Shown: positions 16,576 through 24,753, counted from the first letter of the stretch. The stretch: DNA of 47,868 bases from Bacteriovoracaceae bacterium (GCA_021732585.1 JAKFUR010000005.1:1-47868), one strand, 5' to 3'. Numbers and translations are program-made. Notes: generated by a model not told the origin, from the sequence alone.

Positions 16576-18132
16576 ATGATTATTCTTTTCATCTTTTCGT
16601 TCTTCACAGCCCAGGCCCAAACTCATGCGGGAGGACTCTCGCAAGAGTGCATGGACATCTGGATGCGCTCCAATCGCTTCAGTATTATGGACCGCCTCGA
16701 GCGGACCTATCTACGGGCCTCGGGCCTCAATGAGTTCAAAGAACAAATTCAAGGCACCGTGCGCGGCTCCTGCATTAAATTTCTCCCAGAAATGGTAGGG
16801 ACGAGCTTCCGTGACTGCAAGGTCACTGACGTAAAGGCCTGCGAAGCCAACCTCACAAAAATCCACGAAGAATCCTACGAACTCTACAAGAAAGAATTGA
16901 TCGACGGTGCTTACTTCAACAAAGAAGTCTACCGCCCCGTCGCCCCCGCCGATTTTTTTGAAATCATGGATCGCTACCCCAACGTCACCTTCGCTATTAC
17001 TCACACCGTCCTCACGCTTAATTTCATGACGGACTACGACGTCTTCGCGCAAAAGCTCTGTGAAATCCCTTGGAACTGCGCTTACCGGCTCGGCAACGTC
17101 CGCTACATTTGGGAAAATTTCCAGCTGAAGAACTTGTGCAGGATCGGCGACAGCGATTCCGCCGGCGCCGGCCAAAAAGACGAAGCCGCGCTCAAAGAAT
17201 GCGAAACTGCCTACATGAAAGATTTGTATCCGAAATTCTTGGAAGTCGCCAAAAGCTACGGCGATAAAACTTTTGATAGCTACGAACAAAACAGCATCAA
17301 TACTTCCAAGCAGGCCCTCGAAAACAAAAAACAAAATCCAAGCGTACTCAAGGATTCTTTAACTTGGGAAATCGGCGTGCTCGAAAGCGATCTCGCCTAT
17401 TTCGCAAGAACGAAAGGTCAGCCCAATACAATTTTCTACCACCACGAACCAGTCATCCTGGCCGCCCTTGCAGCCAACAAGAAACTTTTAAGTTCGCTTC
17501 CCGCTACCGTTGTGACCAGAGTGGAAACTCCCGCGCCGCATACAACGCCGACGACTGCAGCGACGACCACCACCCCCCCTGCGACCACGCCACCTCTCAA
17601 TGCGGCAGTCACTAAGAGTTTACCGATGGGAGCCAGTAAGTTGGCGTACCTGGATGCGGAAATGAGTAACCTCTCTGACTTCAACTGCCCACGTAACCCG
17701 AACTTCCAGATCTGCAAAACCTACGAGAGCTTCAAGGCCGACATCGTCCCGAGCAACATGACCATGCTGTGCGGACAACAAAACTGTGAATCTTCCTACA
17801 ACCAACTCCAGTCTGCGATTAAGCAATACTTTAAATCGCAGATCCCTGCGAAAGTCACGGAAGTGGGCGCCAATCATCCTACGGCTTTCATCAGTCCGCT
17901 AATGGCCTCGCGCTTCTACAACCTGAACCGCACACGGAACGTCACGGAGAAGTCCGTCTACATGCCGTTTGCTGCGAGATACATTTCTGTGAAAGCGCGT
18001 AACGAGGGTTACCAAACGAAGGTTCGTGAACGCTACAAAGTGGAACTGTGTAAAACAGATGAACAGAAGAAAGCCGGAGGAGATCAAGCGGCGTGCCTGC
18101 GCTTTGTTGATGAACTGCTGTCATCGAACTAA
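16576..18132 (+). CDS. Exported Cys-containing protein, unknown function
   Basis: This 518-residue protein was not recognised. It has a short signal peptide (MIILFIFSFFTAQAQ). A mainly helical N-terminal region with spaced cysteines (QECMDIW, GSCIKF, KVTDVKACEANL, KLCEIPWNCAYR) is followed by a Thr/Pro-rich linker (about 315-340) and a C-terminal domain with more cysteines (NCPRN, QICKTYES, LCGQQNCESS, VELCKTDE, AACLRF). The cysteines suggest a disulfide-rich periplasmic or secreted protein. No clear Shine-Dalgarno site precedes the ATG. It ends at a bidirectional terminator shared with the opposing gene. Confidence 0.65.
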   Translation: MIILFIFSFFTAQAQTHAGGLSQECMDIWMRSNRFSIMDRLERTYLRASGLNEFKEQIQGTVRGSCIKFLPEMVGTSFRDCKVTDVKACEANLTKIHEESYELYKKELIDGAYFNKEVYRPVAPADFFEIMDRYPNVTFAITHTVLTLNFMTDYDVFAQKLCEIPWNCAYRLGNVRYIWENFQLKNLCRIGDSDSAGAGQKDEAALKECETAYMKDLYPKFLEVAKSYGDKTFDSYEQNSINTSKQALENKKQNPSVLKDSLTWEIGVLESDLAYFARTKGQPNTIFYHHEPVILAALAANKKLLSSLPATVVTRVETPAPHTTPTTAATTTTPPATTPPLNAAVTKSLPMGASKLAYLDAEMSNLSDFNCPRNPNFQICKTYESFKADIVPSNMTMLCGQQNCESSYNQLQSAIKQYFKSQIPAKVTEVGANHPTAFISPLMASRFYNLNRTRNVTEKSVYMPFAARYISVKARNEGYQTKVRERYKVELCKTDEQKKAGGDQAACLRFVDELLSSN

Positions 18133-18154
18133 CAGTTAAGCCTTCGAGCAAAGT

Positions 18155-18174
18155 AAGGGCCCCGAAGGGCCCTT
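18155..18174. terminator. Bidirectional terminator between convergent genes
   Basis: AAGGGCCC and GGGCCCTT pair around the loop CGAA. The stem lies between the stops of the convergent genes ending at 18132 and 18185. T-runs are short on both sides, but the tetraloop and position support termination. Confidence 0.65.
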
Positions 18175-18184
18175 CTCAATCAGA

Positions 18185-18778
18185 CTAGTTATTTGCAGAA
18201 ATAAAGCGACCGTTGCTTGGGTTGCGATAAACAACTTGGCCACGTGCTGTTTTTTCAGCTGGTACCCACGCCAACAACTTGCCGTTGTTGCGGCTGTCGT
18301 TCGTGTCGCGAACAACCAACACGGGAAGAGCATAGCCGTTCCAACGCTCAAGCTTAGCTACAGCGCGATTCACAATGCGGCCTTCGTAGCGAACAACGAA
18401 GTTCGTTTTGCCAGCGAAAGACTCGAAGCCAGAAGTCATCTTGTCGTCAACGCCGATCCAAGTAACGAAGCGCTGTTTGTTATCGCGGATAACTAAACGG
18501 CTAGCTTCTTTGCGTTGACCTGCAACGGCGAATTTTTCAATTGTACCAGTGTAACCTGTGATGAACTGACCGCGAGCTGTGCGGGCCGTCCAGTTCGAGC
18601 GCTTGTCATCGTCTGACCAGCTCTCAGAGTGCAATTCTGCCATGCTGATGAAACGGCCAGCGTCGTCGCGAACGACGAGTGTTAATGGATCGCTGTTGCG
18701 TTTCCAGTTTTCGATGCGTGTGCCAGCAAAAGAGCTCAACGATGTGACGAGTAGCAAAGCAGATAAAATTAAGCGCAT
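18185..18778 (-). CDS. Exported protein with three internal repeats, unknown function
   Basis: This 197-residue exported protein starts at the ATG at 18778, not at the upstream end of the frame: GGAGGAG precedes this ATG and a signal peptide follows (MRLILSALLLVTSLSSFAG). The mature part holds three degenerate repeats of about 60 residues. Each carries the pattern G.I....A/W..R....L.LVVRD..GRF..W; instances are LTLVVRDDAGRFISM, SRLVIRDNKQRFVTW and PVLVVRDTNDSRNNGKLLAW. A repeated beta unit is likely. No family was recognised. It ends at the shared terminator 18155-18174. Confidence 0.65.
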   Translation of the reverse strand: MRLILSALLLVTSLSSFAGTRIENWKRNSDPLTLVVRDDAGRFISMAELHSESWSDDDKRSNWTARTARGQFITGYTGTIEKFAVAGQRKEASRLVIRDNKQRFVTWIGVDDKMTSGFESFAGKTNFVVRYEGRIVNRAVAKLERWNGYALPVLVVRDTNDSRNNGKLLAWVPAEKTARGQVVYRNPSNGRFISANN

Positions 18779-18909
18779 AAACTCCTCCAAAAAGTGTTTA
18801 AAAAAATGTGAGTGATCAATGAGGGAGTTATAGGCGACCACGCATAAAAACGAAGGTGGCTTTATAAAGATTACCGTCTGAAAGAAGTTTGTCTCAAGGT
18901 TCGAGAGAT

Positions 18910-19001
18910 AAAAAAAGGGCCCCATTTATGGTCAGGATGACCGGTATGTCGACGAGAGGCAGGAGCCGAAGTCGACCGAGGCCCAAAAAAAGGGCCCCAT
19001 T
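18910..19001. repeat. 17-bp direct repeat of a terminator arm, 75 bp apart
   Basis: The same 17 bases (seven A, GGGCCCC, ATT) occur at 18910-18926 and 18985-19001. The second copy is one arm of the terminator at 18985-19010; the first has lost its partner arm. Two GTCGAC sites and a GGTCA/TGACC dyad lie between. It looks like a duplicated and partly eroded terminator. Confidence 0.55.
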
Positions 19002-19010
19002 CGGGGCCCT
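18985..19010 (-). terminator. Rho-independent terminator
   Basis: Read on the minus strand, AGGGCCCC pairs with GGGGCCCT around a 4-base loop and is followed by a run of seven T. It lies 31 bases after the stop of the first Tyr/Trp-tailed protein gene. Confidence 0.85.
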
Positions 19011-19040
19011 CTAGCAGGATCAATTTTATGGAATGTGCTC

Positions 19041-19658
19041 CTAGTACCAGCCGCACGACCAAACGTAATCGCTCATATACCGGTAGTTGCCGAACGAATC
19101 GTAACCCCAGTAAGAAACCCAGTTGTAACCGCACTGGTACGTCGGGCCGTCTGAACCACCGTTGTAACCGCCGCCGCCATCTGGAGCATTGCTGTCGTCG
19201 CTTGAAGAGCCGCCCAACAAAGCAATCACGAGTACGAGGCCGAGGACTGCGCCGATTGAAATGAACGCATCGCTTGACCATGAAGCACCTTGAGCCGAGC
19301 TGTTCTTTGCAGCTTGTAGGATCACTTGCTGAGCTTCTTCCATGTTCATTTTGCCGGCTTCAACGACTTCCATCGCCGCTTTCATGTCTGCCGCAAGCTG
19401 AGCGTCTTTCACAGTGCCCGCTGCTGCAGAGATGATCTGTGACATGGTCATGCCTTGCGCTTGCAATGCTACGATGTCTGACTTAAGTTTTTCGACTTGA
19501 GCTTTGTAGAACGCAGGATCTTTCTGATCCCACTCTACGCTTGTGGCGTAGTTGAATTCATTGATGACATTTTTGACGGCCGCTGGGCCAACAGTAGAAG
19601 CAGAAGCGCTGGTTACGAACGCCAGGGCCAAGAAAAGCGTAGTCACACGTTTAAGCAT
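19041..19658 (-). CDS. Exported single-span protein with Tyr/Trp-rich tail (paralogue A)
   Basis: This 205-residue protein was not recognised. It has a signal peptide (to about 21), a helical mature region (30-120) with SVEWDQKDPAFYKAQ, the motif QGASWSSD (123-130), a hydrophobic span (131-149), a Ser/Asp/Gly linker (150-172) and a tail (173-205) with 8 Tyr, 4 Trp and 2 Cys. The layout suggests membrane anchoring by the span, with the aromatic tail on the other side. It is paralogous to the gene at 19777-20349. It has its own terminator and a good GGAGG site, so the two are probably transcribed separately. Confidence 0.65.
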   Translation of the reverse strand: MLKRVTTLFLALAFVTSASASTVGPAAVKNVINEFNYATSVEWDQKDPAFYKAQVEKLKSDIVALQAQGMTMSQIISAAAGTVKDAQLAADMKAAMEVVEAGKMNMEEAQQVILQAAKNSSAQGASWSSDAFISIGAVLGLVLVIALLGGSSSDDSNAPDGGGGYNGGSDGPTYQCGYNWVSYWGYDSFGNYRYMSDYVWSCGWY

Positions 19659-19722
19659 GCAAACCTCCGTTAAATGTTAGTTACGAGAGGCTAATTACAA
19701 TCATTAACACACTTGGTCAAAT

Positions 19723-19750
19723 AAAAAGGGGAAGCCGAAGCCTCCCCTTT
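19723..19750 (-). terminator. Rho-independent terminator
   Basis: On the minus strand AAAGGGGAGGC pairs with GCTTCCCCTTT (one mismatch) around a TTCG-type loop and runs into TTTTTATTT. It terminates the paralogue B gene ahead of paralogue A. Confidence 0.8.
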
Positions 19751-19776
19751 CCGTCGCTAATGATTCGCTTAACGAA

Positions 19777-20349
19777 TTAGTAGCAGTAAGTGTCGTAGTA
19801 GCAGTCAGAGTACCAGAAGTAGCCCCAGCTGTCGTAGTAGTCGTAGCAAACGTATTCATCGTAGCAGCCTGAGCCGCCGCCGTATGAACCGCCGCCCGCG
19901 CCGCCAGCACCAGCAACTGCAGCAACGATCAAGAGAACGATCAATGCGCCGTAAAGAATGCCGTCAGAAGACCATGAAGCGCCAGCGCTGTAGTTCTTGC
20001 CAACAGTATCGAGCAACATTTTGCGAGCTTCAGAAGCTGACAATTTGTTGATCTGAACGAGAGTCATCGCGTTCTGAACTTCTTTCGCGAGGTTCTTGTC
20101 TTTGATGTTGCTTGTCGCAAACGCCATCAACTCAGAGTTGCTCAAGCCTTTCGCTTGAAGCTCTTGAACTTGAGCAGTGAACTTTGACATCTGTGCATCG
20201 TAGAAAGCGCGATCTTTTTGATCCCACTCTACGCTCAATGAGTAGTTCAACTCATCGAATGCAGTCTTTAGGTTATTGTTCGACACAGCGTTGGCCTGAA
20301 CGGTCACAAACGCGAATGCCAAGAAACTTACGAAAAACTTCTTGAACAT
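19777..20349 (-). CDS. Exported single-span protein with Tyr/Cys-rich tail (paralogue B)
   Basis: This 190-residue protein has the same plan as its neighbour: signal peptide (1-21), a helical region containing SVEWDQKDRAFYDAQ and LQAKG, the motif SAGASWSSD (121-129), a hydrophobic span (about 131-148), a Gly/Ala-rich linker (149-160) and a 30-residue tail with 11 Tyr, 4 Cys and 2 Trp. The shared SVEWDQKD and ASWSSD blocks show the genes arose by duplication. The tails differ in sequence but not in composition. Such aromatic tails could cross-link, bind glycans or assemble. No family was recognised. GGAGGAA precedes the ATG. Confidence 0.65.
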   Translation of the reverse strand: MFKKFFVSFLAFAFVTVQANAVSNNNLKTAFDELNYSLSVEWDQKDRAFYDAQMSKFTAQVQELQAKGLSNSELMAFATSNIKDKNLAKEVQNAMTLVQINKLSASEARKMLLDTVGKNYSAGASWSSDGILYGALIVLLIVAAVAGAGGAGGGSYGGGSGCYDEYVCYDYYDSWGYFWYSDCYYDTYCY

Positions 20350-20394
20350 GGATTCCTCCGGAGTTCGGGTTAATAAAAAGCTATCAATCGTGCT

Positions 20395-20433
20395 CGACCT
20401 TCTAACCCTAGGCGTAACAACGCGACAAGGTCG
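20395..20433. promoter_or_regulatory. Dyad upstream of paralogue B
   Basis: CGACCTT (20395-20401) and AAGGTCG (20427-20433) are perfect 7-base arms 25 bases apart, about 45-85 bases upstream of the ATG at 20349. It may be an operator or a leader hairpin. Confidence 0.3.
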
Positions 20434-20481
20434 AAAGTCTTACTTGTACAAATTTACACAGGTGCCGTTATGGCACTGGCG

Positions 20482-21702
20482 CTAGATTCCGCGAGCGTTG
20501 TATCGCTGCAAAATCTTGAGCTTATCGACGAAAGGATGCTCGCACAGATCGATGCATGTATCGAGAATCCCTTCAATCAACTGCTTTCTTATTGTCGAGT
20601 TCGTGTCTATTTTTTGGCGGAGATTATAAACAAATTGTGGTGCTGGAGCTTCGCCGACGATAGCGCGTAGATCCCACAGCATGCCGAAAACGAAATCACT
20701 GTTGGCGTAGTCCGCTGTCTCGAACTGCACCGAGTACTGTTGCTTGCGTGTGGCTTTCTTACCGTTAAAGACGTTGTGGTCTTTAATATTGGTGGCAAGC
20801 TTCGAACTGTCAGCGATCTGGCCGGCGAAGAAATCTGCCATGCCTTCAATCACAGCACTTGAGTGCGAGAGTTCCAAATGATCCGAGAGCGCTACGTGGG
20901 CGTACTCGTGATAAATAATTTCCGGCACGAGAGCTGAATCGAGCCAGAACCATTTACGCGAGAACGCACGGCTCAAAGGATCGGCGTATTTATAAACCGC
21001 TTCGAGTAGCAAGCTGGTTCCCGCCACACGCACTAAGTTTTCCCAACCAATGACGTTTTCCGTGGGAAGATCACTCGTTTGCGTGAGAGCAAGTTGTGAC
21101 AAAAAGCGCTGCATGCTGGTCATGTGCATTTGCTGGCGGAAGGCGCTCAAGACGGAGCCCCACTCACCAATGCCATTGCCGCCTTTGATCTTAAGTTCAT
21201 CGACATGAACTTTCTTTTCTGGGCGGAACCAAATCTCCATCTCCCACGGCTTTACTCCGCGTCCTTCGATGCCCGAGCCCGCAGGAATAGTGAGTGCGTT
21301 GTTGAATTGCGGTTCAAGATTGTCGTGAGCAAAATGACCAAGTTCATTAAACTGATTGGTGTGCTCAATACGAACGATGATTTTTGGAAGAGCTGCCACG
21401 TAGGTCGAACCCAATTTGTCGACGAAGTAATCGCGCGCTTTATTCAAATGGAAGTACGTGGTGGCGGCGCGGAGAACAAGGTTCCTATCAGCGTCGCCCA
21501 TCGAGACCGCAACGCCCTCCTTCCCTTTCACGACTTTAAAAAATTCTCCGTCGAAGCGCTCACTTGAGGTCAGGTGCTTCAATTCGACAGTGCGAATATT
21601 GGCATTGAAGCCCGCATCACGAATCACGGCGCGCGCAGTGACCACTCCTTGCGCGAAGCTCATGGTCGGGATCATCATTAGGGCGAGCAAAAGTGTTTTC
21701 AT
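20482..21702 (-). CDS. Exported gluzincin-type zinc metallopeptidase
   Basis: This 406-residue protein has a signal peptide (MKTLLLALMMIPTMSFAQ) and a zinc site of the thermolysin/fungalysin type: IIYHEYAHVALSDH (HExxH) followed about 18 residues later by VIEGMADFFAG (third ligand Glu, and Asp). It is expected to cleave proteins in the periplasm or outside. The family beyond gluzincin is not clear. Of two nearby ATGs (21708 and 21702) the second has AAGG at the better distance. It is 12 bases downstream of the gene ending at 21715 and probably forms an operon with it. Confidence 0.7.
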   Translation of the reverse strand: MKTLLLALMMIPTMSFAQGVVTARAVIRDAGFNANIRTVELKHLTSSERFDGEFFKVVKGKEGVAVSMGDADRNLVLRAATTYFHLNKARDYFVDKLGSTYVAALPKIIVRIEHTNQFNELGHFAHDNLEPQFNNALTIPAGSGIEGRGVKPWEMEIWFRPEKKVHVDELKIKGGNGIGEWGSVLSAFRQQMHMTSMQRFLSQLALTQTSDLPTENVIGWENLVRVAGTSLLLEAVYKYADPLSRAFSRKWFWLDSALVPEIIYHEYAHVALSDHLELSHSSAVIEGMADFFAGQIADSSKLATNIKDHNVFNGKKATRKQQYSVQFETADYANSDFVFGMLWDLRAIVGEAPAPQFVYNLRQKIDTNSTIRKQLIEGILDTCIDLCEHPFVDKLKILQRYNARGI

Positions 21703-21714
21703 AAGCATGGCCTT

Positions 21715-22968
21715 TTAAAACAAGCTGTCTTGATCGTCGTTAACTGGGTCGCGGTTCAACATCTCGATCACGGTGATGCCCAGGGCCGGCAAAAATCCAT
21801 AAGGAGGTGGGACCACAACGCTCAAAACTCCACTGAACATCCGCACCCATGTTCCGGCTTTGTCCCAGAACGACTGGCGAGGATTCCAGATCTCTTCTAA
21901 CTCCGCGACTTGATCAAGCTCAAGCGCCGTGATGATGCCGGTCTCGTAGGCCGCGGCCATAAGATCGGTGTAGCTCGGCTGGCGTCCTAGGAAGTAGTTA
22001 TTTGTTCCTAGCAGCTTCATCTCTTTACGTAGTACGCGGATCGCAAAGCGGAAGCGCTCCATCGGATCAAGCGTGATGACTTCTTCAACCGTTTCTTCGT
22101 CTTCGTAGATGAGTATCTCAATTTTCGGGCTTTCAAGACGCGTTTTAAGCTTCTTGATGACATTGCCCATTAGCGTGATTTGTAATGGCGTGTAAGCTGC
22201 GTACAAACGCTGGCGGTGAGACACTGTGCCTTTCGTGACACGTTTAGTGACGAAGTTGGCACGTTCTGTCGCATCAATCTCAAACTGGGTGCGCAAGAAC
22301 TGACGTTTGTTTACGTAGTCAGCGAGAGAGATTTCCCAGCTGTCGCCGCCATCGCGGATAAACTCTTTCAACTCACTGGCGCCCTTCTCGGTCAATTCAC
22401 CCGCGGTTACTGCCGCGGTTAATTTTTTCTTCAATGAGGCGCTGTTGAAATTTTCGTTTTCTTTACGGAAGGCCGCCATCATCTCGCGGTAGTTCTCTTG
22501 CAGGCACTTGCCGCGGGCGCGCTTAGTTGAGAATTCGCGCAACGGACGCATTCCAGCGGCGACTTCTGTAGTCGCTACTGTGAATTCATCATCTGCGTTG
22601 CGGTCTGTATCTTTTTGTACGCCATAGGCGCGCAACAGTGATTCTAAAACCACATCATCAATCAACCCTTGCTGGCGAATAGCACGCAATAAAAGATCAA
22701 AATTTCCATTGAGGGCCGTGTGGTTCGCAAGTTTAGTTCCGAGCACACTGTTTAAGGTAAACGCGCAGGCTTCACCTTTGATAGTTGCGAAAGCATCCAG
22801 CACATCACGCTCAAGGACCGCACGAGAAAGATTCATGCGATCAAGCGTGCGAATCTGTGATGAGGTCAGAAGGTTTGATTTCCCTTCACGATCGTTCACG
22901 AGGGGATGAACAGCAGCGGCCTGTGCGAAGGCACTCGTAAGTAGTGTGAATAGGACAAGCCAGCGCAC
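21715..22968 (-). CDS. Exported protein, unknown function
   Basis: This is a 417-residue helical protein. The frame extends back to 23073, but the GTG at 22968 with AAAGGA in front is the likely start: it begins a signal peptide (VRWLVLFTLLTSAFAQA), and the region upstream contains another gene's terminator. It has two cysteines in the mature part (GEACAF, GKCLQENY), charged helical stretches, and a hydrophobic segment near the end (FSGVLSVVVPPPYGFLPALGITVIEML). No family was recognised. It precedes the gluzincin gene by 12 bases, so it may act with it as substrate, inhibitor or partner. Confidence 0.6.
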   Translation of the reverse strand: MRWLVLFTLLTSAFAQAAAVHPLVNDREGKSNLLTSSQIRTLDRMNLSRAVLERDVLDAFATIKGEACAFTLNSVLGTKLANHTALNGNFDLLLRAIRQQGLIDDVVLESLLRAYGVQKDTDRNADDEFTVATTEVAAGMRPLREFSTKRARGKCLQENYREMMAAFRKENENFNSASLKKKLTAAVTAGELTEKGASELKEFIRDGGDSWEISLADYVNKRQFLRTQFEIDATERANFVTKRVTKGTVSHRQRLYAAYTPLQITLMGNVIKKLKTRLESPKIEILIYEDEETVEEVITLDPMERFRFAIRVLRKEMKLLGTNNYFLGRQPSYTDLMAAAYETGIITALELDQVAELEEIWNPRQSFWDKAGTWVRMFSGVLSVVVPPPYGFLPALGITVIEMLNRDPVNDDQDSLF

Positions 22969-23034
22969 AGTGGGTCCTTTGGTCGTTTGGGGCGCCACTA
23001 TAACTCGGCTAAATTTTTTAGGTGGAAAACGTGT

Positions 23035-23062
23035 AAAAAAGAAAGGGAGGTTTACACCTCCC
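23035..23062 (-). terminator. Rho-independent terminator
   Basis: On the minus strand GGGAGGT pairs with ACCTCCC around a 4-base loop and is followed by TTTCTTTTTT. It lies 32 bases after the stop of the 51-residue membrane protein gene. Confidence 0.8.
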
Positions 23063-23094
23063 CCCTGTCTCAATACTGACGGGCACCAGTTCCT

Positions 23095-23250
23095 TTAACC
23101 GTCAGTACCAATAGCTGGCTCGATAGAGGGAGTCGTTTCAGAGGTGGGCTTGTTCAGGCGACGGCGGTGAGGCCAGATGGCATACCAAAACGCTAGCGGG
23201 AGAGATCCCACTAAAAGCACATACAATAAACTACGCCAAGGTTCGCGCAT
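23095..23250 (-). CDS. Small single-span membrane protein (51 residues)
   Basis: A short frame reads MREPWRSLLYVLLVGSLPLA, then FWYAIWPHRRRLNKPTSETT and a short acidic-polar tail ending IGTDG. It has one hydrophobic span (about 8-27) followed by a cluster of four basic residues (HRRR) that should stay in the cytoplasm, so the topology is N-out/C-in or a reverse anchor. TTGGAG lies 5 bases before the ATG and a rho-independent terminator follows, so it has all the parts of a gene. No family was recognised. Confidence 0.6.
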   Translation of the reverse strand: MREPWRSLLYVLLVGSLPLAFWYAIWPHRRRLNKPTSETTPSIEPAIGTDG

Positions 23251-23350
23251 ACAACTCCAAGCACTGTTGTAACCCCGTCTGAAATTTCACGATAGAGGGT
23301 GTTTTGAGAGTCAAAATTTGTAAGGAAAAATGACACCACTTCCAGCGTTA

Positions 23351-23367
23351 AGGGCCTTTTTGGCCCT
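23351..23367. promoter_or_regulatory. Hairpin upstream of the ABC1-family kinase gene
   Basis: AGGGCC and GGCCCT flank a loop of five T, about 70 bases upstream of the ATG at 23434. It is not followed by a T-run on the plus strand. It could be part of the leader or a weak terminator. The rest of 23251-23433 shows nothing else clear. Confidence 0.3.
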
Positions 23368-23433
23368 AGCAATTCTTCGACAAGTGGATTTGCCCGTCTA
23401 CGAAGGGGTGAGTTGTGAGTAGCATAGGGGTCT

Positions 23434-24720
23434 ATGGATATCCCTCAATCAAAATGGGCCCGCGGTTCGCGTTTATTGCGTCTTGCAGCAGGCGTGGCCG
23501 CCAAGGAAGTCGGAGCACGGCTGCCGGGTAAAGCGCTAGAAGCCGCCCAAAAACTGAACCTGCGGATTGAGCAGACACGCCTTCTGGTGGAGACCCTTTC
23601 GCAAATGAAGGGGGCGGCCATGAAGGCCGGTCAACTTTTAGGTCTGGAAGGTAATGACCTGCTTCCCCCAGAAGTCGTCGAAATTCTTTCACGTCTGCAA
23701 TCTGATGGTGACCCTCTGCCGACCGCCGATATCGAACGGCTGTTGATGGAGGCCTGGGGTCAGGATAAGTTTAAACAGTTAAAAAGTCTCTCGCAAGAAC
23801 CGCTGGCTTCCGCCAGTATTGGCCAAGTTCATACCGGGCTTTGGCAGGGAAAAAAAATTGCCGTTAAAGTGCAGTTTCCCGGTGTGGCCCAGACCATCGA
23901 CAGTGATGTGGCCCTGCTCAAAAGTTTGCTCGAAAAATTCTTGGTCATTACTCGTAAGAAAACTGAGCTGGGTGACTTGTTCGAAGAGATTCGTCAAACG
24001 CTTCACCAAGAAACAGACTATCTTGCCGAAGCTCGTTTCATGCTCCAGTACCGCGATAATTTCCAGCAGCTCGGTGGTTATCTGGTGCCGGCACCTATCA
24101 TGGATCTTTGCACCCTTGGTGTCTTGGCGATGGATTATCAGCCGGGTCAAAAAATTAAAGACTGGGTGAAACACGCCAGCGTTACAGAAAAGCAACTGCT
24201 GGGCGAAAGAATGATGAACCTCTTTTTGCACGAGTACCTTGCCTGCGGATTGGTGCAAACCGATCCCAACTGGGGAAACTTTCTTGTCGCTCCCACCGGC
24301 GAGCTCGTGGTGCTGGATTTCGGTGCGTGCAAGACCTACTCAAAAGAGTTCCGCACCACTTACCGCCAGGTCCTCTCCCACTCTATGCATCGACGAAAAG
24401 CTGAGCTCATTGCTGTCTCACAAGGCTTCGGTCTGCTTGATCCACGTGAGGAAACGGAAGCCCAAGAGGCTTACCTCCATATGATGGATGTGATCATCGC
24501 GCCCTTTCGTCACGTGGGGGAATTCAACTTTGCTACTGAGACCTATTCGCAAAACTCAAAAGACGCGACCTTGGCCTTTGCCCGCGCGCTCAAATTCAGT
24601 CCACCACCGCGCGAATTGATCTTTCTTCACCGCAAGCTGGGTGGAGTGTTTCAGACGCTCAAACGCATGGAAACGAAGTTAGATCTGCGAATGGTGTGGG
24701 AAAGAATGATGCAAGAATAG
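23434..24720 (+). CDS. ABC1/UbiB-family atypical kinase
   Basis: This 428-residue protein belongs to the ABC1 (ADCK/UbiB) protein-kinase-like family, which acts as ATPases tied to ubiquinone and other isoprenoid lipids. Marks seen are the KxGQ motif (MKAGQLLGL, 64-67), the Ala-rich loop PLASASIGQVHTG (about 122-134), the VAIO-like Lys in KKIAVKVQFPG, QETDYLAEA, HEYLACGLVQTDPNWGNFLV (catalytic loop) and VLDFGACK (metal-binding DFG). Unlike UbiB it has no C-terminal membrane spans, so it is a soluble member. The role is unknown. It stands alone between a folded upstream region and a bidirectional terminator. Confidence 0.88.
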   Translation: MDIPQSKWARGSRLLRLAAGVAAKEVGARLPGKALEAAQKLNLRIEQTRLLVETLSQMKGAAMKAGQLLGLEGNDLLPPEVVEILSRLQSDGDPLPTADIERLLMEAWGQDKFKQLKSLSQEPLASASIGQVHTGLWQGKKIAVKVQFPGVAQTIDSDVALLKSLLEKFLVITRKKTELGDLFEEIRQTLHQETDYLAEARFMLQYRDNFQQLGGYLVPAPIMDLCTLGVLAMDYQPGQKIKDWVKHASVTEKQLLGERMMNLFLHEYLACGLVQTDPNWGNFLVAPTGELVVLDFGACKTYSKEFRTTYRQVLSHSMHRRKAELIAVSQGFGLLDPREETEAQEAYLHMMDVIIAPFRHVGEFNFATETYSQNSKDATLAFARALKFSPPPRELIFLHRKLGGVFQTLKRMETKLDLRMVWERMMQE

Positions 24721-24752
24721 AAAAAGGCCCCGATCATTTCGGGGCCTTTTTT
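24721..24752. terminator. Bidirectional rho-independent terminator
   Basis: AAAAAGGCCCCGA and TCGGGGCCTTTTT form a perfect 13-bp stem with a 5-base loop. A-run on one side and T-run on the other make it work for both the ABC1 gene (+) and the convergent peptidase gene (-), whose stops touch it. Confidence 0.9.
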
Positions 24753-24753
24753 A

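Noticed and set aside
16711-17334. 207-codon antisense frame in the exported Cys-containing protein gene
   Set aside because: It lacks a ribosome-binding site and its Val/Phe/Gly/Asp-rich product is what antisense reading of a Lys/Glu/Ser/Thr-rich gene gives.
18871-19281. 136-codon Arg-rich minus-strand frame
   Set aside because: It crosses a terminator and reads the Tyr-tailed gene out of frame.
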